DNA from: Aliarcobacter sp.
Lineage (GTDB): Bacteria > Campylobacterota > Campylobacteria > Campylobacterales > Arcobacteraceae
Reading direction: 5' to 3'
NCBI GenBank assembly: GCA_028690445.1
Contig: JAQVBE010000004.1
Location: 33,081-97,080 of the forward strand
Length of the DNA: 64,000 nucleotides
The translations under genes and the position numbers were made by a program. This document shows positions 58,025 through 64,000 of the stretch, piece after piece; the stretch's first letter is position 1; the number at the start of each line of letters is the position of its first letter. The notes beneath the pieces were generated by a model. It had not been told where the DNA came from. It saw only the letters and a program-made list of their open reading frames with translations, and did no database searches.

Positions 58025-58302
58025 TAAAATTCCTCTAATTTATTTTCCATACCTTGTGGTACATTAACTATTTGTAATTCTGGATGAATCGCTGCTTTTA
58101 ACTCTTTTTCTACAATATATTTTAATGTACTTCCACTAGCACTACATCCAACACATGCACCTTTTAATTGAATAAAAACTTTTGCATTTTTTATATCTAA
58201 AAGTTCAATTGCTCCACCATCTCGTGCAAGCATCGGTGCAATTTTATTTTTTATAATTGAACTTACTGGTTCTTGTAAATCTTCATCAGAAAATGGCATC
58301 AT
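58024..58302 (-). CDS. nfu: Nfu-type Fe-S carrier
   Basis: A 92-residue protein consisting of a NifU C-terminal domain: IKNKIAPMLARDGGAIELLD, then the cluster-binding GACVGCSASGSTLKYIVE (CXXC). Nfu proteins accept clusters from scaffolds and deliver them to targets. It adds to the NIF and SUF sets at the left of the window. ATG 58302 or 58299 can serve as start. It is coupled to the preceding 37-residue gene. Confidence 0.9.
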   Translation of the reverse strand: MMPFSDEDLQEPVSSIIKNKIAPMLARDGGAIELLDIKNAKVFIQLKGACVGCSASGSTLKYIVEKELKAAIHPELQIVNVPQGMENKLEEF

Positions 58303-58303
58303 A

Positions 58304-58417
58304 TTATTTTACCTCTTTTGCTTTTCTTTTTACATAATATATTCCAATAGCTGTGCCTACTAAAAGTACTGCTATTGTTTGAAATATAAATATAAGTGTT
58401 ACTTCTTCTTGAAACAT
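58304..58417 (-). CDS. 37-residue single-pass membrane protein
   Basis: A short frame from ATG 58417, with AGGA seven bases upstream, fits exactly between ileS and nfu. It encodes a hydrophobic helix (about residues 7-29, ending LLVGTAIGIYYV) and a basic tail KRKAKEVK, giving an N-out/C-in small membrane protein. Its stop is one base from the nfu start. No family is recognised, and the function is unknown. Confidence 0.6.
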   Translation of the reverse strand: MFQEEVTLIFIFQTIAVLLVGTAIGIYYVKRKAKEVK

Positions 58418-58424
58418 TTTTTTC

Positions 58425-61154
58425 CTATTTTAAAACTTCTTCACATCTATTACAAAGTGTTTCTTCTTTTACTACTGTAAACTTCCAACATCTTGGACAT
58501 TTGTGGGCAGTTGCTTTATAAATTTCAAACTCTTTTCCATCCATTTGGAAACTTCCAAGTATATCAGAGTTTTGTTTATCTTTTGTTACAGAACTTACTA
58601 AAAACCAATCACTTGATTCTACTTCATCTAAAGCTAAAATTTCTTCACAATTTGTGTAAATCATTAACTCTAAAGTTGATTTAATCACTTTTTCTTTACT
58701 TAAAGTATCTTTGATTTCAGAGAATTTTTCTTTTGCTGTAAATAATAAAACTTCATCAATATCTGATTTGACTTCTGGTAAAACAACCTTTTTATAATCA
58801 AAAATATCATCACAACCATCTTTTAAAATAGCTGGTGCAAACTCTAATAACTCATCCATTGTGTAAGTTAAAATTGGAGCCATTGTTGAAATTAATTTTT
58901 TAGCAATTAATGCCATTGCACTTTGAGATGCAAGTCTGTGAATATCATTTTTATCATCACAATATAATCTATCTTTACAAACATCAAGATAAATTCCAGA
59001 TAAATCAACGACTAGGAAGTTATTTAATTTGTTTAAACCTTTTGAAAATTCATATACATTAAATGCAGCTTCAATTTCATCAAATACTTTTTTAGCTTTA
59101 TTTACAACCCATTTATCTAAAGGTCCCATTTTATCTACTGTTACTATCTCTTCTAAATCAGATACATTCGCAAGTAAAAATCTTGCTGTGTTTCTGATTT
59201 TTCTATAAAGTTCTGCATTTTGTTTTAAGATATTATCAGAGATTTTTAAATCAGATTGATAATCACTCATAGCAACCCAAAGTCTTAAAATTTCACTTCC
59301 GTACTCTTTTAAAACTTTATCAGGTGCAACAACATTTCCTTTAGATTTCGACATTTTTTCACCTTTTTCATCAACAGTGAATCCATGTGTTAAAATCGAT
59401 TTATAAGGAGCAATTTCGCTTGATGCTAAAGTTGTTAAAAGTGAAGATTGGAACCAACCTCTATGTTGGTCACTTCCTTCAAGATACATATCAGCAGGGA
59501 AAGTTCCAGCATCATAGTTTCTAGATCTTAAAACTGCATTTTGAGTTGAACCTGAGTCAAACCAAACATCTAAAATATCAACAGTTTTTTCTAAATCATC
59601 AGGATTTAATCCACTTCCTGGATATAAAAGCTCTGAAATTTCTAAATCATACCAAGCATCACAACCTTTTTGCTCAAAAATCATAGCTGTATAATTTAAA
59701 ACTTTTTCATCAAAAACGATTTCATCAGTTTTTTTATTTCTGAAAAATGCAATTGGAACTCCCCAATCTCTTTGTCTTGAGATACACCAATCAGGTCTTC
59801 CCTCAAGCATTGCTTTAAGTCTATTTCTTCCCCATTCAGGATAGAAAGTTAAATTCTCAACTACATTTAAAGCATTTTCTCTTAATGTTTTATTTTGTTT
59901 TCCATATTGGTCATCAATAGAAATAAACCATTGTTTTGTAGCTCTAAAAATAATTGGTGTATGTGTTCTCCAACAATGTGGATAAGAGTGTCTAATATCT
60001 ACTCTTTTTAATAAGGCTTCACCTAATTCTTCTAAAATTAATTCATTTGCTTTAAATACATTTAATCCTAAATATTTGTCAGTATCTCTAAATAGCTTCT
60101 CTCTAACTATTGTTTCATCATATTTTCCATAAGCATCAACAGGCATAATTACATCTAAGTTATATCTTAAACCTATTTTGTAGTCATCCTCTCCATGTCC
60201 TGGTGCTGTGTGAACTGCACCAGACCCAGAATCCATCATAACATGCTCACCTAAAACAATTTTAGAAGTTCTTCCATTTAATGGATTTATAGTATTTGTA
60301 TTTTCTAAATCTTTTGGATTTATAATTTCAACTACCTCACCAGAAATAACACCATTTTCAATTAATGAGTTATATAGTTTTTTAGCCACAATAAATTTAT
60401 CAGACGTTTTTACATACTCTTCTTCACCATTTAAAGAAATCCCTGTATTTGCAGGAAGTGTCCAAGGTGTTGTAGTCCAAATAATAATACTTGCATCAAT
60501 AGATTCATGTTTAAATGCTACATAAATTGATGGAGATGTTTTATCTTCATACTCAACTTCAGCTTCTGCTAGTGCTGTTTGAGCAGCCCAAGACCAATAT
60601 ACAGGTTTACTTCTTTGAATCAATAAACCTTGTTTTGCAATTGCACATAATTCTCTATAAATATTCGCTTCAAATTTAAAATCCATTGTTAAATATGGAT
60701 TTTCCCAATCAGCGATTACACCTAATTGTTTAAATTCACTTTTTTGAATATCAACAAATTTAGTTGCATGGTCTCTACATAATTGTCTTAATTTTGATTT
60801 TGGAAGAATTTTTTTCTTCTCAGCACCAATTTTTTCTTCAACTTTTTGCTCAATTGGTAAACCATGACAATCCCAACCTGGAACATATCTAATTGATTTT
60901 CCTTCAAAATAATGAAATTTATTAATAATATCTTTTAAAATTTTATTTAGTGCATGTCCAATATGAATATTTCCATTTGCATAAGGAGGTCCATCATGAA
61001 GTGTAAATGATTCACAACCTACCCTATTTCTTTTCATTTTTTCGTAAACTTTTTTCTCGTCCCATTGCTTGTATTTAACAGGTTCATTGTTAGGAAGATT
61101 TCCTCTCATTGGAAATTCTGTTTTCGGAAGCAGTAAACTCTCTTTATAATCCAT
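58425..61154 (-). CDS. ileS: Isoleucyl-tRNA synthetase
   Basis: A 909-residue class I synthetase. ATG 61154, with AAGGTG upstream, is preferred over the TTG at 61175. HIGH lies in PYANGNIHIGHALNK and KMSKS in GEKMSKSKGNVVAP. The editing domain (WTTTPWTLPANTGI) and the C-terminal zinc ribbon (CPRCWKFTVVKEETLCNRCEE) are intact. It heads a minus-strand run with the small membrane protein, nfu, the TPR-like gene and murE. Confidence 0.97.
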   Translation of the reverse strand: MDYKESLLLPKTEFPMRGNLPNNEPVKYKQWDEKKVYEKMKRNRVGCESFTLHDGPPYANGNIHIGHALNKILKDIINKFHYFEGKSIRYVPGWDCHGLPIEQKVEEKIGAEKKKILPKSKLRQLCRDHATKFVDIQKSEFKQLGVIADWENPYLTMDFKFEANIYRELCAIAKQGLLIQRSKPVYWSWAAQTALAEAEVEYEDKTSPSIYVAFKHESIDASIIIWTTTPWTLPANTGISLNGEEEYVKTSDKFIVAKKLYNSLIENGVISGEVVEIINPKDLENTNTINPLNGRTSKIVLGEHVMMDSGSGAVHTAPGHGEDDYKIGLRYNLDVIMPVDAYGKYDETIVREKLFRDTDKYLGLNVFKANELILEELGEALLKRVDIRHSYPHCWRTHTPIIFRATKQWFISIDDQYGKQNKTLRENALNVVENLTFYPEWGRNRLKAMLEGRPDWCISRQRDWGVPIAFFRNKKTDEIVFDEKVLNYTAMIFEQKGCDAWYDLEISELLYPGSGLNPDDLEKTVDILDVWFDSGSTQNAVLRSRNYDAGTFPADMYLEGSDQHRGWFQSSLLTTLASSEIAPYKSILTHGFTVDEKGEKMSKSKGNVVAPDKVLKEYGSEILRLWVAMSDYQSDLKISDNILKQNAELYRKIRNTARFLLANVSDLEEIVTVDKMGPLDKWVVNKAKKVFDEIEAAFNVYEFSKGLNKLNNFLVVDLSGIYLDVCKDRLYCDDKNDIHRLASQSAMALIAKKLISTMAPILTYTMDELLEFAPAILKDGCDDIFDYKKVVLPEVKSDIDEVLLFTAKEKFSEIKDTLSKEKVIKSTLELMIYTNCEEILALDEVESSDWFLVSSVTKDKQNSDILGSFQMDGKEFEIYKATAHKCPRCWKFTVVKEETLCNRCEEVLK

Positions 61155-61399
61155 TATAACACCTTCAGTTTTCAAAATATTTATAGTTTTTCATTAAAGT
61201 TTTGATTATATCTAATTTAGTTTAAAATAAATTTATAGCTTTTACTTAAAATCAGAAGTAAAAAGATTAAAACATAATATATTGTTACTAAAATCTATAT
61301 TTAGATATATAATTAAAAGAAATATTTATTCTTTTATCTAAAATATAAATTTTATATGATAGAATTTCCGAATATTTCACAAAAACATAGGAAAAATAA

Positions 61400-62764
61400 A
61401 TGAACGAAAAACACTATGAAGTAGTAATCGTAGGTGGAGGAATCTCTGGAGCTGCTCTATTTTATGAGCTAGCTAAATATTCAACTGCAACAAAAATCTG
61501 TTTGTTAGAAAAGTATGAAGATCTTGCAACTTTAAACTCTAAAGGTACAAGTAACTCTCAAACTATTCATGTTGGAGATATTGAGACAAACTATACTTTA
61601 TCAAAAGCAAAAATCACAAAAAGAACTGCGAAAATGATTGAGAAGTTCTGTTTACAATATAATTTACAAGATAAAATTATGTTTAAACACCAAAAAATGG
61701 CTTTAGGTGTTGGTGAAAAAGAAGTTGAATTCATTACTAAAAGATACAATGAATTTAAAGAAGTTTTTCCTTATTTAGAATTATGGGATAAAGAAACACT
61801 AAGAGTATTAGAGCCTAAATTAGTTTATGCAGATAAAGCACAAACAATAGATAGACCTGAACCAATTATTGCAATGGGTGCAAAAGATCAATATACAACT
61901 GTTGATTTTGGAGCAATGACTAAAGAATTAGCGAAAGCTGGACAAGCAGCAGATACTTCAAAAACAACTGATATTTTCTTTAATTCAGAAGTTGAAGAGA
62001 TTGAAAAAGTTGGAAATAAATATAAATTAACAACTGTTAATGGAACTGTTTATACGGCTGATTTTGTTGTTGTAAATGCAGGAGCTCACTCATTATACTT
62101 AGCTCATAAAATGGGTTATGGTAAACATATGGGTTCTTTATCAATGGCTGGATCTTTCTATATTACTAATGGTGAATTCTTAAATGGTAAAGTATATATG
62201 GTTCAAAATGATAAATTACCATTTGCTGCACTTCATGGCGATCCAGATATTTTAGAAAATGGCAAAACAAGATTTGGACCAACTGCCCTTGCTTTATTAG
62301 TTCTTGAAAGATATAAAGGTGGTAAATCAATATTCCAATGTTTAAAAACTATGAATATAGATGGAAGCATTTTAAAAATTTTCTGGGATTTATTAAAAGA
62401 TTCAGAAATTAGAAACTATGTATTTAAAAACTTTTTATTTGAAGTTCCAGGAATCAACAAAGGTCTTTTTGTAAAAGATGCAAGAAAAATCGTTCCATCT
62501 TTAACAGTAGATGATTTAGAATATGCTAAAGGATTTGGTGGTGTTAGACCTCAAGTTCTTAATAAAACTGAAAAAAAATTAATGCTTGGTGAAGCATCTT
62601 TAAGTGAAGGGAAAGGAATCATATTTAATATGACTCCAAGTCCAGGTGCAACTTCTTGCTTAGGAAATGCAGAAAGAGATATTAAAGTAGTTTGTGACTA
62701 TTTAAAATTAGATTTTAATGAAGCTCAATTCTTAGCTGACTTTACAGATCCAGAAATTGCATAA
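61400..62764 (+). CDS. mqo: Malate:quinone oxidoreductase
   Basis: A 454-residue FAD enzyme that oxidises malate and reduces quinone at the membrane, replacing malate dehydrogenase in the citric acid cycle. The N-terminal FAD motif is VVIVGGGISGAALFYEL. SNSQTIHVGDIETNYT and GGVRPQVLNK are Mqo-like; other members of the FAD-oxidase family remain possible. The 245-base gap upstream is AT-rich and holds divergent promoters for ileS and mqo (TATGATAGAAT near 61356). Confidence 0.85.
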   Translation: MNEKHYEVVIVGGGISGAALFYELAKYSTATKICLLEKYEDLATLNSKGTSNSQTIHVGDIETNYTLSKAKITKRTAKMIEKFCLQYNLQDKIMFKHQKMALGVGEKEVEFITKRYNEFKEVFPYLELWDKETLRVLEPKLVYADKAQTIDRPEPIIAMGAKDQYTTVDFGAMTKELAKAGQAADTSKTTDIFFNSEVEEIEKVGNKYKLTTVNGTVYTADFVVVNAGAHSLYLAHKMGYGKHMGSLSMAGSFYITNGEFLNGKVYMVQNDKLPFAALHGDPDILENGKTRFGPTALALLVLERYKGGKSIFQCLKTMNIDGSILKIFWDLLKDSEIRNYVFKNFLFEVPGINKGLFVKDARKIVPSLTVDDLEYAKGFGGVRPQVLNKTEKKLMLGEASLSEGKGIIFNMTPSPGATSCLGNAERDIKVVCDYLKLDFNEAQFLADFTDPEIA

Positions 62765-62774
62765 AACTTATTTT

Positions 62775-62810
62775 ATATGTATAATAAGAGATAATTCTTA
62801 TTATACATAT
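62775..62810 (+). terminator. Terminator after mqo
   Basis: ATATGTATAATAAGA, a six-base loop, and TCTTATTATACATAT: exact 15-base arms followed by TTTCTCTCC. Confidence 0.8.
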
Positions 62811-62860
62811 TTTCTCTCCTATTCTTTATATCCTATAATTAATTTAAAGGGGTTTATTCA

Positions 62861-63367
62861 ATGTTTAATCACATTTTTAATGAAGATGATATGATAAAGC
62901 TTCAAACGCTTCTAAGAGCAAATAATCAAACAATAACAACTGCTGAATCATGTACCGGTGGTTTAGTAGCAAGTATGATAACAAAAATCTCAGGTTCGTC
63001 CGATATATTTAATGGAAGTATAGTTACCTACTCTAATAAAATAAAAAATCAAGAATTACATGTCAAAAATAAAACTTTAGAAAAATTTGGTGCAGTTAGT
63101 ATTGAAGTTGTAGATGAAATGCTAATTGGTGTATTAAAAAAATTTGATGCAAATTTTGCCATAGCAATTTCTGGAATTGCAGGACCTAATGGTGGAACAA
63201 GAAATAAACCTGTAGGTACTGTTATAATCGGAATTAGTGATGAAACTAACCATAAAATAGTGAACATCTATAATTTTAAAGGATCAAGAGAAGATATCCA
63301 AATACAAGCAGCAAAAATTGCATTGAAAGAAATTTATAAATTTATAAAGAATTCTCTTGACAAATAA
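62861..63367 (+). CDS. pncC: CinA C-terminal-type nicotinamide-nucleotide amidase
   Basis: A 168-residue single-domain CinA_C protein. The active-site region TTAESCTGGLVASMI, FNGSIVTYSNKIK and ISGIAGPNGG are conserved. Family members deamidate NMN to recycle NAD. The N-terminal molybdopterin-like domain of full CinA is absent. A full-consensus promoter overlaps its stop codon. Confidence 0.9.
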   Translation: MFNHIFNEDDMIKLQTLLRANNQTITTAESCTGGLVASMITKISGSSDIFNGSIVTYSNKIKNQELHVKNKTLEKFGAVSIEVVDEMLIGVLKKFDANFAIAISGIAGPNGGTRNKPVGTVIIGISDETNHKIVNIYNFKGSREDIQIQAAKIALKEIYKFIKNSLDK

Positions 63368-63385
63368 AAATATTTGCACTATAAT
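63357..63385 (+). promoter_or_regulatory. Consensus promoter of the tRNA operon
   Basis: TTGACA (63357-63362), exactly 17 bases, and TATAAT (63380-63385): a perfect housekeeping promoter. It overlaps the end of pncC and lies about 40 bases upstream of the first tRNA. Confidence 0.85.
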
Positions 63386-63423
63386 TCCAGTCCAATTTAA
63401 GTAGAACAACTTAAATTATCAAT

Positions 63424-63550
63424 GTGACCCGTTAGCTCAGCCGGTAGAGCATCTCACTTTTAATGAGGGGGCCGATGGTTCGAATCCATCACGGGTCACC
63501 ATTTATTTATTGTTGCAATCTTGGCCCCTTCATCTAACGGTTAGGATCTT
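63424..63550 (+). repeat. Direct repeat, copy 1 (tRNA-Lys and start of tRNA-Glu)
   Basis: These 127 bases recur without change at 63874-64000, 450 bases later, and the match continues to the window edge. The sequences before the two copies differ. It is a tandem duplication of the tRNA unit. Confidence 0.9.
63426..63501 (+). tRNA. tRNA-Lys (UUU), copy 1
   Basis: Acceptor GACCCGT (63426-63432) pairs with ACGGGTC, with A and encoded CCA at the end. D arm GCTC/GAGC, anticodon loop CTTTTAA (anticodon TTT), T arm GGTTCGAATCC. Confidence 0.97.
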
Positions 63551-63597
63551 GGATTTTCATTCCAATCACAGGGGTTCGAATCCCCTAGGGGTCACCA
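63523..63597 (+). tRNA. tRNA-Glu (UUC), copy 1
   Basis: Acceptor GGCCCCT pairs with AGGGGTC (one G-U), then A and CCA. Anticodon loop TTTTCAT gives anticodon TTC. T arm GGTTCGAATCC. Confidence 0.96.
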
Positions 63598-63615
63598 AGC
63601 CACTTGCAACAAACC

Positions 63616-63691
63616 GGTCGATTAGCTCAGTTGGTAGAGCGCTACCCTTACAAGGTAGATGTCATAAGTTCGAGTCTTATATCGACCACCA
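63616..63691 (+). tRNA. tRNA-Val (UAC)
   Basis: Acceptor GGTCGAT pairs with ATCGACC, then ACCA. Anticodon stem CTACC/GGTAG with loop CTTACAA gives anticodon TAC. Confidence 0.97.
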
Positions 63692-63782
63692 CTTTTTATA
63701 AAGTCTCAAAATGCAGTAGCATTAGATTTTTAAAGATTTTTCGTGACTTCTATTTACATCTTGTAAATAGTATTTTTAAAGT

Positions 63783-63859
63783 GCGGTTGTAGTTTAGTTG
63801 GTTAGAATGCCTGCCTGTCACGCAGGAGGTCGAGGGTTCAAGTCCCTTCAACCGCGCCA
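63783..63859 (+). tRNA. tRNA-Asp (GUC)
   Basis: Acceptor GCGGTTG pairs with CAACCGC, then GCCA. Anticodon stem CCTGC/GCAGG with loop CTGTCAC gives anticodon GTC. A 91-base spacer separates it from tRNA-Val. Confidence 0.97.
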
Positions 63860-63875
63860 CTTTTATTGTTTACGT

Positions 63876-63951
63876 GACCCGTTAGCTCAGCCGGTAGAGC
63901 ATCTCACTTTTAATGAGGGGGCCGATGGTTCGAATCCATCACGGGTCACCA
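63876..63951 (+). tRNA. tRNA-Lys (UUU), copy 2
   Basis: Identical to the copy at 63426-63501, including the encoded CCA and the downstream spacer. Confidence 0.97.
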
Positions 63952-63972
63952 TTTATTTATTGTTGCAATCTT

Positions 63973-64000
63973 GGCCCCTTCATCTAACGGTTAGGATCTT
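63973..64000 (+). tRNA. tRNA-Glu, copy 2 (partial, cut by window edge)
   Basis: The first 28 bases match the tRNA-Glu at 63523-63550 exactly. The gene continues beyond the window. Confidence 0.85.

Larger units (their letters stand above)
63874..64000 (+). repeat. Direct repeat, copy 2 (reaches the window edge)
   Basis: Identical to 63424-63550 and cut by the window edge, so the true repeat is probably longer. Confidence 0.9.

Noticed and set aside
63510..63792. Two short plus-strand ORFs across the tRNA genes
   Set aside because: They are made of tRNA-Glu and tRNA-Val sequence and lack ribosome binding sites; the tRNA structures explain the DNA.

Overview
The window is AT-rich, densely coded bacterial DNA. 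The gene set points to the Campylobacterota, close to Arcobacter/Aliarcobacter: NIF-type NifS/NifU used for housekeeping Fe-S assembly, a short MurE, an FAD malate:quinone oxidoreductase, CcoI/CcoS for a cbb3 oxidase, Hcp-like cysteine-rich Sel1 proteins, and a Lon/BamD/rhomboid set with many TTG starts. This placement is inference from gene content and codon use; no rRNA gene lies in the window.

Layout. (1) 1-8.4 kb: a CBS-domain protein cut by the window edge, then two Fe-S cluster assembly systems head to head, nifS-nifU on the minus strand and sufBCDSE-sufT on the plus strand. Their shared intergenic region carries a perfect palindrome and further half-sites. (2) 8.6-14.9 kb: accC, a small membrane protein, a DMT permease, a DUF2798 protein, a decayed selO, a receiver-PAS-GGDEF protein, an Xre regulator with repeated operator-like sites, and a lone MNT nucleotidyltransferase. 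(3) 15-24 kb: a methyltransferase, LMW phosphatase, CPXCG protein, rhomboid, lon, bamD, proC, three prepilin-like ORFs, rdgB and a YajR-like MFS transporter. (4) 24-29 kb: a c-di-GMP block (LapG, LapD, REC-GGDEF-EAL). (5) 29-37 kb: ccoI-ccoS, a c-type cytochrome, an ABC ATPase-hemH-elyC operon, galE and znuCB. (6) 37-42 kb: cvfB, a cysteine-rich thiol peroxidase, an Hcp-like Sel1 protein, an NnrS protein and a decayed msrPQ locus. (7) 42-50 kb: a UvrD-type helicase, a CPA2 antiporter, valS and a damaged IS3-family element. (8) 50-61 kb (mostly minus strand): FKBP, gmk, an acidic unknown, lolD, tsf, rpsB with a structured leader, a histidine kinase on the plus strand, murE, a TPR-like protein, nfu, a 37-residue membrane protein and ileS. 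(9) 61-64 kb: mqo, cinA/pncC and a tRNA cluster (Lys-Glu-Val-Asp-Lys-Glu...) that begins to repeat itself exactly.

How it fits together. Fe-S biogenesis (NIF, SUF, SufT, Nfu), haem (hemH), cbb3 oxidase maturation, the thiol peroxidase and the former msrPQ locus suggest a microaerophile handling oxygen stress. LapD/LapG and two further GGDEF/EAL-type proteins suggest c-di-GMP-controlled surface attachment. No CRISPR array, prophage or obvious multi-gene defence island is visible. The least explained items are regulatory: the ATAGGATA/TATCCTAT sites at suf/nif and tpx, the rpsB leader, the palindromes before znuC and msrP, the Xre operator repeats and the tRNA tandem duplication. selO, msrP, probably msrQ, and the IS3 transposase all show inactivating lesions.
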